A stretch of 43,712 bases of DNA from an uncultured Muribaculaceae bacterium (GTDB lineage Bacteria; Bacteroidota; Bacteroidia; Bacteroidales; Muribaculaceae), in the NCBI GenBank assembly GCA_934590135.1, contig CAKTOT010000006.1, positions 1 to 43,712 on the forward strand, given 5' to 3'. Shown piece after piece: positions 34,740 to 42,998 of the stretch. Position numbers and translations under genes: made by a program. Below the pieces are notes generated by a model, which worked only from the letters and a program-made list of their open reading frames with translations, was not told the origin of the DNA and did no database searches. Position 1 is the first letter of the stretch, and each line of letters opens with the position of its first letter.

Positions 34740-36956
34740 ATGAAAAAGATTGACGACGAAACACGGCAACGAATACTTGACGCAGCAGATATTGTTGAAG
34801 TAGTTAGTGACTTTGTAAGTCTTAAGCGCCGAGGGGCCAACTACATAGGGCTATGTCCGTTCCACAACGAGCGGACACCGTCATTCTCGGTTTCGCGCAG
34901 TCGCGGAATATGCAAGTGCTTCAGCTGCGGCGAAGGAGGGTCGGCGGTCAACTTTATAATGAAAATAGAGAACATCGGATACTACGATGCGCTCAAATAC
35001 CTTGCTCGCAAATACGGCATAGAAGTCAAAGAACACGAAGTGTCTGCAGAAGAACGTGAGGCCGAAAACAGGCGCGAGTCAATGATGGCCGTGAATACTT
35101 TTGCTTTAGAACACTTCGAGCATAATATCCATAATACTGAAAACGGGCGTGAGATAGGCCTTAGTTACTTCAAGGAACGCGGCATCAACGATGATATGAT
35201 TAAGCACTTCCATCTTGGATATGCGCTTGATGCTCCGGACGAGCTGCTTAAATCAGCCTTAGCCAAAGGATATCGCGAGCAAGTCCTATTGGATACCGGG
35301 TTGTGTGCAAAGAACAATCGAGAAGTCACATACGATCGCTTCAAAGGCCGTGTAATATATCCAATATTTAGCGTTTCGGGCCGTCCCATAGCTTTCGGTG
35401 GTAGGACATTACGCTCAGACAAAAAGATATCGAAATACGTCAACTCCCCCGAATCCGAGATTTACCATAAATCTTCGGTGCTTTACGGTCTATACCAGGC
35501 CAAGCAATCCATTGTACGCAAAGACAAGTGCTTTCTTGTAGAAGGATATATGGATGTGATATCGATGTGTCAGGCCGGCATAACCAACGTTGTCGCCTCG
35601 TCCGGCACATCGTTGACGCAAGGACAGATACGTCTATTGCACCGCTTTACAAAGAATGTCACGGTAATCTACGACTCTGATGCTGCAGGCATTAAGGCAT
35701 CACTTAGAGGCATCGATCTTCTCCTTGCCGAAGGCTTGAACATTAAAGTGCTATTGCTACCGGACGGGGACGATCCTGACACCTTTGCACAGCACAACAG
35801 TCCTGTGTTCGTCGAAAGATATATAGAGGATAACGAACAAGATTTCATCGGATTCAAGACCCGTATATTGCTTGACGGGACAAAGAATGATCCACTACAG
35901 CGTTCGCGGGTAATCACCGATATCATCAATTCCGTGGCATGTATTCCCGATCCGATAACCCGTCGCATATATTTGCAAGAATGTAGTCGATCGTTGGATA
36001 TGGACGAAACTACATTGGCGCTTCAGCTTAAGCGAGCTATGGCCGCAAAAGAAGAGAAACGCCACTATGATGCTACAGTGAATGCCAATGCGCGAGATTT
36101 GCCACAAGATACAGACCCGAACAAATCTATAGCAGAAGCACAGCCTCAGACATCCGTAGCTACAAATACATCAGCAGTTCAGTCTTCCACCACATCTTCG
36201 GCATCGTTTATTCGTCCATACGAAATTGAATTACTGCGTTATGTAGTACGATTCGGGATGATTACTATTGGCGAAGCATACGATTCCGAGAACAACAGTA
36301 TACCGCTATCGGCATTCGAATATGTATATCAAGATTTTGCCTCTGAAGATATATCATTCTCCTCTTTTGAATGTTCCCAACTATGGGAAGCGATTAAGAT
36401 TATCGCCGGCAATTGGGCTACAGATTGGCAAATCCATAACGAAAACGTCGAACACGAAGTCGCTGATTTTGAGGCAAAGCGTCGCCAAGAGATAAGAGAA
36501 CAAGCCAAAGATATGCAGGAAATTCAAAAGATGGAACGCACATTGGCTTATGATACAGCACAGATGAGAGATAACTTAAACAAGACGTTTGCATGCAACT
36601 ACCTTAGTGATAGGTTACTCTCACATCCAAACGACATAGTGCGTAACCTTGCCGGAGAACTGGCTATTAACAAGCACGCTTTAAGCAAGATTCACAGCAA
36701 AATGACCCATATGCCATCCGAATTGGATACACTACCACAAAAGCTACCGGAAGCATTGTTCAGTCTAAAATATGCGATACTGATAAATAGAGAGCGATTA
36801 TTGCGAGCGCAATTAAATAATCTACAGAAGGATAGTAGTAATAATTTCGAGCAGCAAATCAAGTTGATCCAGCAACTCAGAGAGACCAATGCAAGCATAA
36901 AAAAACTCGCTCATTATCTCGGCGAACGTATATACGATCCGAAAAATAGAAAATAG
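34740..36956 (+). CDS. dnaG: DNA primase
   Basis: Makes RNA primers for replication. The 738-residue protein has an N-terminal CHC2 zinc finger (Cys39, His42, Cys60, Cys63), the catalytic RNA polymerase core (about 115-360) with the Toprim acids Glu268 in VEGYMD and Asp312/Asp314 in YDSDAAG, a Thr/Ser/Gln-rich linker (about 455-500), and a helical C-terminal domain for binding DnaB (about 510-738). I choose 34740 because MKKIDDETRQRILDAADIVEVV is the conserved start; an in-frame ATG at 34677 would add 21 unconserved residues. Family length is usually about 600-650, so the long linker and C-terminal domain explain the extra size. It follows a divergent metallophosphoesterase gene. Confidence 0.97.
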   Translation: MKKIDDETRQRILDAADIVEVVSDFVSLKRRGANYIGLCPFHNERTPSFSVSRSRGICKCFSCGEGGSAVNFIMKIENIGYYDALKYLARKYGIEVKEHEVSAEEREAENRRESMMAVNTFALEHFEHNIHNTENGREIGLSYFKERGINDDMIKHFHLGYALDAPDELLKSALAKGYREQVLLDTGLCAKNNREVTYDRFKGRVIYPIFSVSGRPIAFGGRTLRSDKKISKYVNSPESEIYHKSSVLYGLYQAKQSIVRKDKCFLVEGYMDVISMCQAGITNVVASSGTSLTQGQIRLLHRFTKNVTVIYDSDAAGIKASLRGIDLLLAEGLNIKVLLLPDGDDPDTFAQHNSPVFVERYIEDNEQDFIGFKTRILLDGTKNDPLQRSRVITDIINSVACIPDPITRRIYLQECSRSLDMDETTLALQLKRAMAAKEEKRHYDATVNANARDLPQDTDPNKSIAEAQPQTSVATNTSAVQSSTTSSASFIRPYEIELLRYVVRFGMITIGEAYDSENNSIPLSAFEYVYQDFASEDISFSSFECSQLWEAIKIIAGNWATDWQIHNENVEHEVADFEAKRRQEIREQAKDMQEIQKMERTLAYDTAQMRDNLNKTFACNYLSDRLLSHPNDIVRNLAGELAINKHALSKIHSKMTHMPSELDTLPQKLPEALFSLKYAILINRERLLRAQLNNLQKDSSNNFEQQIKLIQQLRETNASIKKLAHYLGERIYDPKNRK

Positions 36957-37029
36957 ACCATAAATATTAATGGATGCAAAAACACCATAAACAAAGCTAA
37001 GACAATAAACAGATTACACAAAAAATCTC

Positions 37030-37037
37030 TAACTTTG
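37030..37037 (+). promoter_or_regulatory. -7 promoter element for the NlpC/P60 gene
   Basis: TAACTTTG matches TAnnTTTG exactly and lies 53 bases before the start codon. Confidence 0.62.
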
Positions 37038-37090
37038 TATCAAAGAAAAGAGAGGGCTGAATACCATCGACTATAAATCAATCTACAGAC

Positions 37091-37699
37091 ATGAAACCGA
37101 TAGCATTAACATTATCCGCACTATTGCTTGTAAGTATAAACCCATTTGGAGTACTTGCAATAGAACCACGTGCTGATATGCATACAGACCAAAATGTTAT
37201 CGAGGACTACACATCACAACTCACTTCAAACATCGAAGACCCCACATCGGCGTTTCTAAATCTTGACGAATCATCGCGCGAGGCGATTAACGGCGTTGTT
37301 GGTAGCAATTCGATGGTAAACCAAATCATAGATTACGCCAAAAATTACCTCGGCCGTCCGTATCGTTCAGGAGGCAAGGGGCCAAGAGCTTTTGATTGCT
37401 CAGGGTTTACGAGCTTTGTATTTCGAAATTTTGATATCTCCCTAAGTCCCTCATCACGAGACCAATATACACAAGGCGAGCACATCAGTTTAAGCGAAGT
37501 GCGCCCTGGCGACCTATTATTTTTTGGAGGACGTCGCGGAGGCAGCACGGTGGGGCATGTTGCTATGGCTGTTGAGGTCAAAGACAATGGAACTATTAAG
37601 TTTATACACGCAGCTCAAAGGGGAATATGCTATGACACCTATCCGGATGGAGGTTATTACAGCAAACGCTTTATAGGAGCAAGACGTGTCATCGAATAA
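37091..37699 (+). CDS. NlpC/P60 family cell-wall peptidase (C40), exported
   Basis: A 202-residue exported cysteine peptidase of the NlpC/P60 family, which cuts the gamma-D-Glu to diamino acid bond of peptidoglycan peptides. A signal peptide (about 1-23) precedes a short linker and a single C-terminal catalytic domain (about 75-200) with Cys103 in AFDCSGFTSFV, His156 in VGHVAMAVE and His173 in FIHAAQRG. The YLGRPYRSGGKGPRAFDCSG segment is characteristic. No SH3 or LysM targeting domain is attached. It has its own promoter and shares a bidirectional terminator with the HAD gene. Confidence 0.94.
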   Translation: MKPIALTLSALLLVSINPFGVLAIEPRADMHTDQNVIEDYTSQLTSNIEDPTSAFLNLDESSREAINGVVGSNSMVNQIIDYAKNYLGRPYRSGGKGPRAFDCSGFTSFVFRNFDISLSPSSRDQYTQGEHISLSEVRPGDLLFFGGRRGGSTVGHVAMAVEVKDNGTIKFIHAAQRGICYDTYPDGGYYSKRFIGARRVIE

Positions 37700-37732
37700 A
37701 AAGAGCATTGCGTTAATGCAATGCTCTTTTTT
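37698..37732. terminator. Bidirectional terminator between NlpC/P60 and HAD genes
   Basis: GAGCATTGC (37703-37711) pairs with GCAATGCTC (37718-37726); an A-run precedes and a T-run of six follows, so it works on both strands. It overlaps the stop of the HAD gene. Confidence 0.93.
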
Positions 37733-38372
37733 ATTCAAATATTTGATTAATAATGGATGCGTTCAATCCGTCAAAGACAACGTCTCCATAATCATTCAGT
37801 ATTTCCCTCGGATTTGTAGTCGCTATAGCTACAACAAAAGCACCGGCAGCGCGTCCGGCTTTCAATCCGTTAATTGAGTCTTCAAACACAACACATTCTT
37901 CCGGGACAACCCCTATGCGCTGTGCTCCAACAATATAACCTTCCGGATCGGGCTTCCCGTGACACACATCCTCCGAGGTAATAATATCCGCGAACATAGC
38001 TGCAAAATCCGGTAATAGCTCTATCATATGTGACATCTTAAGGCGCGTACTGCTGGTCACAATAGCCATTGGAATACCTTTCGACTTCAACGCTGAGACA
38101 AAATCAAACACACCGTCAAATAAGCAGTATTTCATAGATTGCTCGTGCTGCTTTAAAAGTTGTTTGATATTCTGTTGTTTTCCTTGATCCGGGAAATATG
38201 TATCAAGAATATAGGGTAGGGTACAACCTTTGATTACATTAGCAAAATCGTATATCCCTGTTGGATATAACGCGTCAATACCGCTCCAAAATTCGGTATA
38301 TATACCTTCGGAGTCTATCAACACCCCGTCAAGATCGAATAAAGCGCCGAGCCTTTTAGTTATACCTATCAT
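37731..38372 (-). CDS. HAD superfamily phosphatase (beta-phosphoglucomutase-like)
   Basis: A 213-residue HAD hydrolase of the beta-phosphoglucomutase/GPH subfamily. Motif I is LFDLDGVLID (nucleophile Asp13, acid/base Asp15), motif II IVTSSTRLK, motif III-IV GKPDPEGYIVGAQRIGV and VVFEDSINGLKAG. The small helical cap between motifs I and II fits type C1. The substrate (sugar phosphate or phosphoglycolate-like) cannot be told from sequence. Its start overlaps the end of the HU-like/LysM gene by 17 bases, so it is the last gene of the proS-GT2-hu-HU-like unit; no link to nucleoid function is evident. Confidence 0.92.
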   Translation of the reverse strand: MIGITKRLGALFDLDGVLIDSEGIYTEFWSGIDALYPTGIYDFANVIKGCTLPYILDTYFPDQGKQQNIKQLLKQHEQSMKYCLFDGVFDFVSALKSKGIPMAIVTSSTRLKMSHMIELLPDFAAMFADIITSEDVCHGKPDPEGYIVGAQRIGVVPEECVVFEDSINGLKAGRAAGAFVVAIATTNPREILNDYGDVVFDGLNASIINQIFE

Positions 38373-39552
38373 AAATTTGTATTGCTAATTGCCGAGCTTG
38401 TCGTATATTGGCTTCTGTCGGTGTAGGGTCTGGAAGGAATTCTGTAATTTCAGGGATCAGAATCCGCGTACCCGGCTTAATGCGGTCAGGATGACGTAAC
38501 CGGGATTTATTGGCTTCGTAAATATATACCCAATAATCTTTTACCCCATAATACTTTTTTGCCAAAGTTGTAAGGAACTGATGAGAAGTGACTATATCGT
38601 ATCTGGGCTCGATATGAGCTTTTTCGGCAACTATATTATGTGTATCGGATGCGCATGTATCCTTTTTTGCCTCAATCTCAGAGGCGGCTGTTATGGTCGG
38701 GGGGATCGTCACATCCGGCTTTGACACAACGACATCAGATGTAGATTCGATATATCGGCCAATTTCATCATGAAAATAAAAACCGACAGCAGTTCCGATC
38801 AAGACTCCAAGCAAAAATCCTAATACAGCCCATAGTATAGATCTGCATTTACGACGAGGAAGGATATATACTTCGGCATGTTCATCATCAACATCATCGA
38901 CATCTGTATTATCCGAATCCGCGTACATATCCTGCTTAGATATATCGTTGTCAGGATATGAGGTTTCGGTATTAGCGTTCGAATCTTTGTTTTCTGAAAC
39001 CGGTTGTTCGCATACACGACCACTCTGCTCAGAGTTTGTCTGTTCAGAATTTGTTTCGGCTTGATAGGAACTTATGCGAAGATCTTCTTTTGAGGATTTA
39101 CCATCACCGGTTTCTGAGACAGTAGTACACGTGCATTGAATGGATTCATGGGGCTCTTGAGAATAACCATTATCGACTGCATTTGTTCCGGAGCTGCGCT
39201 CCTCTTGCTGCGTATTATGGATGCCTGATGATTCCTGCGAATCTATATCTTCTTCAGGTATATCGGAAGGAGCATCAACATCTCCTGGTATAGGCACAGG
39301 GATAAACGCCTCAAATGGAGCATTAAGCGCCTTTACTAACGACTCGTCAGGCGTAAACATAACCGCCGATTCAGTGTCAGATGTGCGAGAAAATATTCCC
39401 AATCCTTTGATGGATACATCTCCTCCGGATACAAGACCATACGATACTGTTTCAAAATAAAGCTGAATAAAACGTTGTGCCTCAGCTTCGGAAATGCCGA
39501 CACGTGTAGCCAATATCTCGGCCAAACGATTTAACGGAATTATCTGTGCCAT
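38356..39552 (-). CDS. HU-like domain / transmembrane helix / LysM protein
   Basis: A 398-residue protein of unusual architecture. Residues 1-90 resemble an HU/IHF fold (LAEILATRVGISEAEAQRFI, then GDVSIKGLGIFSR), but the DNA-binding beta-arm with its RNPxTG motif is missing or replaced. Residues 91-230 are an acidic, Ser/Glu/Asp-rich disordered linker. A basic patch LPRRKCR (231-237) precedes one membrane helix (239-260, LWAVLGFLLGVLIGTAVGF); the positive-inside rule puts the HU end in the cytoplasm. Residues 261-317 form a periplasmic spacer and 318-369 are a LysM domain (LAKKYYGVKDYWVYIYEANKS, PDRIKPGTRILIPEI). This would connect nucleoid-side and peptidoglycan-side partners. It follows a small HU gene after one base. 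DNA binding by this HU-like domain is uncertain. Confidence 0.88.
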   Translation of the reverse strand: MAQIIPLNRLAEILATRVGISEAEAQRFIQLYFETVSYGLVSGGDVSIKGLGIFSRTSDTESAVMFTPDESLVKALNAPFEAFIPVPIPGDVDAPSDIPEEDIDSQESSGIHNTQQEERSSGTNAVDNGYSQEPHESIQCTCTTVSETGDGKSSKEDLRISSYQAETNSEQTNSEQSGRVCEQPVSENKDSNANTETSYPDNDISKQDMYADSDNTDVDDVDDEHAEVYILPRRKCRSILWAVLGFLLGVLIGTAVGFYFHDEIGRYIESTSDVVVSKPDVTIPPTITAASEIEAKKDTCASDTHNIVAEKAHIEPRYDIVTSHQFLTTLAKKYYGVKDYWVYIYEANKSRLRHPDRIKPGTRILIPEITEFLPDPTPTEANIRQARQLAIQIYDRYN

Positions 39553-39553
39553 A

Positions 39554-39841
39554 TCAATCCTTGATTGATTTAAGTACGGCCTTCTTGAGCCCGGAACTAA
39601 CGCGCAATGAAGCCTTGACGCTTGGCGGCATCAGCATACGATGTCCTGTAGCGGGGTCTGTATCAATATACTCATTGGTCTTTATTGAGCTAAAAGTACC
39701 AAACCCCGGTATAGCAACATCGTCCAAATTTGTAAGCGACCGAACGATAATGTCCTTAAGCGCATCGGCAAGCACACCGGTACGCTTGGTGTCCAACCCG
39801 CAAGAACGTGATAAAGTATTTATAAAAGCCTTATTATCCAT
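39554..39841 (-). CDS. HU family DNA-binding protein
   Basis: A 95-residue histone-like protein. It has the HU layout of two helices (KAFINTLSRSCGLDTKRTG, DALKDIIVRSL), the turn VAIPGFGTFSSI and a beta-arm with TDPATGHRMLMPPSV, equivalent to the RNPxTG arm that wraps DNA; it ends in a basic helix LKKAVLKSIKD. It is divergent from housekeeping HU at several positions, suggesting a specialised role. The stop lies one base from the start of the HU-like/LysM gene, so the two are translated together and may pair as a heterodimer; that is inference. Confidence 0.93.
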   Translation of the reverse strand: MDNKAFINTLSRSCGLDTKRTGVLADALKDIIVRSLTNLDDVAIPGFGTFSSIKTNEYIDTDPATGHRMLMPPSVKASLRVSSGLKKAVLKSIKD

Positions 39842-39853
39842 TATACAAAGCCA

Positions 39854-40933
39854 TTAGTCCCATAGTTCTTCCCCTATGGCATAACGAGGTCGATGCTTAA
39901 CTTCCATAAATATTTTTCCCACATATTCACCGACTATGCCCACAGCCATCAAAATAAGACTGCCGAGAAACCATACAGATAATATCAGTGACGCCCATCC
40001 GGATACGCTATTGTTATTAAAATACGCTATCAATACCCAAATGGCAACAATGATATCAATAATCATTAAAGCCAACCCAACGCCAAAAATAATACGCATA
40101 GGTTTGGCCGAAAAAGACGTTATGCCATCTATTGATAACGACAGCATTTTGCCCAAAGGATACTTTGATTCGCCGGCTACACGTGCCGTTCGCGCGTAAT
40201 ATACACACGAGTGCTGAAGGCCGATATTTGGAATTATACCACGTAAAAAAAGATTGGTTTCGCCATATTCAGCCAACATATCAAGTGCTTTAGCACTCAT
40301 CAGCCGATAATCCGCATGGTCATAGATGGTGTTCAGTCCCATAGACTTTTGGAACCGGTAAAAGGCATGAGCCGTAGTGCGCTTGAACCATGAATCGGTT
40401 TTGCGAGACGAACGAACTCCATACACAATGTCATCACCTTCCAAGTGGCGACGAACCATCTCAATCATAGCCAATGGATCATCTTGCAGGTCTGCATCAA
40501 TGGATATAGCGGCATCACAACGACCACGCACGAACATTAGTCCTGCTAAAAGAGCATTTTGATGGCCACGATTATGGGCTAAAGAAATGGCTCTGATCCT
40601 TTTGTCATCGGAATGCATTTGCTTTAACAAATTCCATGTATCATCACGGCTGCCGTCATTGACACACAATATATAGCTGTCATCTGTCGCAAGTCCCGAG
40701 TCCCACATATCCTGCAATATTTGCAGCATTTTCGGAATAGTCAATGGCAGAGCCTCCTGCTCGTTGTAGCAGGGTACGACTATTGCAATGGTTGCCGGTT
40801 GATGCTTATGCTCATAACCATCACTACAATCGCTCGGTTTGGGCGATGACTCAGACTGTCTTTTCTTTGACAAATTATCCTCTAAAGCCGTATTCGTTTT
40901 GACCGATGTTTTGTGTTGTGCGAAAACTGCCAT
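39854..40933 (-). CDS. Family 2 glycosyltransferase with two C-terminal membrane helices (GtrB/DPM-like)
   Basis: A 359-residue membrane enzyme that likely transfers a sugar from a nucleotide sugar to a polyisoprenyl phosphate. The GT-A domain (about 45-250) contains AIVVPCYNEQEALPLT, CVNDGSRDDTW and the metal-binding DADLQDDP. Two hydrophobic helices follow (about 275-300 and 310-335), as in GtrB, ArnC and DPM1-like enzymes, and the end KHRPRYAIGEELWD is typical. The start is placed at 40933, after the proS stop; an in-frame ATG at 40990 would overlap proS by 26 bases. A Ser/Lys-rich lead of about 45 residues precedes the catalytic domain. The sugar and acceptor are unknown; a flippase partner is not adjacent. 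Confidence 0.9.
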   Translation of the reverse strand: MAVFAQHKTSVKTNTALEDNLSKKRQSESSPKPSDCSDGYEHKHQPATIAIVVPCYNEQEALPLTIPKMLQILQDMWDSGLATDDSYILCVNDGSRDDTWNLLKQMHSDDKRIRAISLAHNRGHQNALLAGLMFVRGRCDAAISIDADLQDDPLAMIEMVRRHLEGDDIVYGVRSSRKTDSWFKRTTAHAFYRFQKSMGLNTIYDHADYRLMSAKALDMLAEYGETNLFLRGIIPNIGLQHSCVYYARTARVAGESKYPLGKMLSLSIDGITSFSAKPMRIIFGVGLALMIIDIIVAIWVLIAYFNNNSVSGWASLILSVWFLGSLILMAVGIVGEYVGKIFMEVKHRPRYAIGEELWD

Positions 40934-40964
40934 GGGTGTCTGTGGTGAGATTCTCCAACTAATA

Positions 40965-42446
40965 TCAATAGCTTCGGGCAATAACAACACGGCGTGCCGA
41001 CGGACGACCGGTCACCATACATTTGCCCGGGGTGTCATCGCCATTCAGCGGTATGCAGCGAATTGTTGCCTTGGTTTCATTTTTGATACGCTCTTCGGTT
41101 TCGGCCGTACCATCCCAATGGCAAAGAAAGAAACCGCCATTCTCGATACGCTGCTTAAACTCCTCGTAATCGTCACAGATATACGTTTTGCTCTCACGCA
41201 GTTTCAAGGCTTTTTGGAAAATATTAGCCTGTATATCTTCCAGAAGTCTGACAACATGATCGGCAATACCCTCGAGCGGAGCCTCCGATTTTTCCAAGGT
41301 GTCACGACGCATGATTTCGACAGTGCCATTTTCGACATCGCGTGTGCCGAGAACGAGACGCACAGGAACGCCCTTGAGTTCGTAATCGGCGAACTTGAAG
41401 CCTGGGCGCTTGTTGTCAGCATCATCGAACTTGACGCTTACTCCGGCAGCGCGAAGTTGGGCAACTATTGGCTCAACGACAGCCGATATTTCATGCAACT
41501 GCTCATTATTCTTATATATGGGGATTATTACCACCTGTATTGGAGCCAAGTGGGGAGGCAATACCAATCCGTTATCATCGCTATGCGTCATGATAAGGGC
41601 ACCCATCAGTCGAGTAGATACGCCCCAAGAGTTTGCCCATACATATTCGGGCTTATTGTCTTTATTGGCAAAAGTTACGTCAAAGGCCTTTGCAAAATTT
41701 TGCCCGAGATTGTGTGACGTCCCGGATTGAAGTGCCTTGCCATCTTGCATCATAGCTTCGATAGTGTAAGTATTGAGTGCGCCGGCAAAACGTTCGGTAG
41801 GGGTTTTTACGCCACGAATAACCGGGACGGCCATATACTTTTCGGCGAAGTCTGCATATACATTTATCATCTGTACTGTTCGAGCTTCGTTTTCTTCGGC
41901 TGTGGCATGTGCGCAATGGCCTTCCTGCCAAAGGAACTCGCTTGTGCGTAGGAACATACGCGTACGCATCTCCCATCGCATCACGTTTGCCCATTGATTG
42001 ATAAGCAAAGGCAGGTCACGCCACGAGTGTATCCAGTTTTTGTAGGTACCCCAGATAATGGTCTCACTGGTAGGACGCACAATAAGCTCTTCTTCGAGAC
42101 GAGCTTCCGGGTCTACAACAACGCCTTTGCCATTTGGATCGTTTTTGAGCCTATAATGAGTGACAACAGCACATTCCTTGGCAAAGCCCTCGACATGTTC
42201 AGCCTCACGGCACAAGAAAGATTTAGGGATAAGCAGAGGAAAATACGCATTTTGCACGCCTGTTTCCTTGAACATACGGTCCAATGTCTGCTGCATTTTT
42301 TCCCATATCGCATAACCATAAGGCTTTATAACCATACAGCCGCGCACGGCTGATTGTTCGGCCAAATCAGCCTTGACTACCAATTCATTGTACCATTGCG
42401 AGTAGTTGTCCTTACGTTTTGTAAGGCCCTTAAGTTCTATTGCCAT
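40965..42446 (-). CDS. proS: Prolyl-tRNA synthetase, archaeal/eukaryal-type
   Basis: Charges tRNA-Pro with proline. The 493-residue protein lacks the bacterial editing insertion and has the C-terminal domain of the archaeal/eukaryal-type (ProS type 3) ending GRPSARRVVIARSY. Class II motifs: RPTSE (124-128), FLRTSEFLWQEGH (165-177) and the motif 3-like block with TSHNLGQNFAKAFDVTF. This type is usual in Bacteroidetes. It is the first gene of the leftward unit that continues into the glycosyltransferase and HU genes, with its own promoter 60-90 bases upstream. Confidence 0.98.
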   Translation of the reverse strand: MAIELKGLTKRKDNYSQWYNELVVKADLAEQSAVRGCMVIKPYGYAIWEKMQQTLDRMFKETGVQNAYFPLLIPKSFLCREAEHVEGFAKECAVVTHYRLKNDPNGKGVVVDPEARLEEELIVRPTSETIIWGTYKNWIHSWRDLPLLINQWANVMRWEMRTRMFLRTSEFLWQEGHCAHATAEENEARTVQMINVYADFAEKYMAVPVIRGVKTPTERFAGALNTYTIEAMMQDGKALQSGTSHNLGQNFAKAFDVTFANKDNKPEYVWANSWGVSTRLMGALIMTHSDDNGLVLPPHLAPIQVVIIPIYKNNEQLHEISAVVEPIVAQLRAAGVSVKFDDADNKRPGFKFADYELKGVPVRLVLGTRDVENGTVEIMRRDTLEKSEAPLEGIADHVVRLLEDIQANIFQKALKLRESKTYICDDYEEFKQRIENGGFFLCHWDGTAETEERIKNETKATIRCIPLNGDDTPGKCMVTGRPSARRVVIARSY

Positions 42447-42506
42447 TTTATATATATGTATGTGTATTATCTATTAATACTTGCCGCATAAAGACATTAC
42501 GACTTG

Positions 42507-42537
42507 CAAAAGTACAAAAAATCTACGAGGCACACAA
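42507..42537 (-). promoter_or_regulatory. Promoter of the proS unit
   Basis: Minus-strand -7 element TACTTTTG (42507-42514) with a TTG box at 42535-42537, 20 bases upstream, matches the Bacteroidota two-box arrangement. It lies 61 bases before the proS start. Confidence 0.7.
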
Positions 42538-42607
42538 CAGTGAATCAATAGTGTTCGTTTCTCATAATTTAATATATGTGTGCAGATATTTTGCACGCAA
42601 CGATGTG

Positions 42608-42615
42608 TATCTTTG
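42608..42615 (+). promoter_or_regulatory. -7 promoter element for the small orphan gene
   Basis: TATCTTTG followed by C matches TAnnTTTG, 25 bases before the start of the 81-residue gene. A TTTG at 42590-42593 is 14 bases upstream, closer than usual for -33. Confidence 0.6.
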
Positions 42616-42639
42616 CAACAAACAATAGCATAGCGAAAA

Positions 42640-42885
42640 ATGGAACAACGATTAACTGCCAATCATCCGGTAATACTTAGCGAAGATGTACTAAAAACGA
42701 TTAGAGAGTTGCCCGAAGAAGAGCGACAAATAATAGCTCGTACATTTACAAATGTAGTATTATTGTCCCAAGACATCTCGGAACAATCGCTGACTCCGGT
42801 ACAATCTATAATTTGGGCTATGATATCAGCCAGCCTTAAATGTGACAGCCGACGATTTATGAATAGGATGTCCAATATTTGCTAA
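42640..42885 (+). CDS. Small protein of unknown function (81 residues)
   Basis: An 81-residue protein I do not recognise. It is mostly helical in appearance: a helix around ILSEDVLKTIRELPEEERQ, then IIARTFTNVVLLSQDIS and a C-terminal amphipathic part WAMISASLKCDSRRF, with Cys67 and a C-terminal Cys. No signal peptide, membrane segment or known motif is visible. It has its own consensus promoter 25 bases upstream and a long bidirectional hairpin terminator downstream, so it is expressed as a single gene in the divergent gap between proS and htpG. The independent promoter and terminator are the main evidence that it is real. Confidence 0.72.
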   Translation: MEQRLTANHPVILSEDVLKTIRELPEEERQIIARTFTNVVLLSQDISEQSLTPVQSIIWAMISASLKCDSRRFMNRMSNIC

Positions 42886-42922
42886 ACCGAGAATAGAGGA
42901 ACTATATAATTTAGAGAGAAAA

Positions 42923-42980
42923 ATCCGTAACACAAAGCGTCCGGCCTTTGCGAAAAGGTCGGACGCTTATTATTACGGAT
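42923..42980. terminator. Extended bidirectional terminator between the small gene and htpG
   Basis: AAGCGTCCGGCCTTT (42935-42949) pairs with AAAGGTCGGACGCTT (42954-42968, one G-U), and the flanks ATCCGTAA/TTACGGAT (42923-42930 with 42973-42980) extend it. It ends 18 bases from the htpG stop and probably serves both convergent genes. Confidence 0.88.
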
Positions 42981-42998
42981 GCAGTATCTGGATAACGG

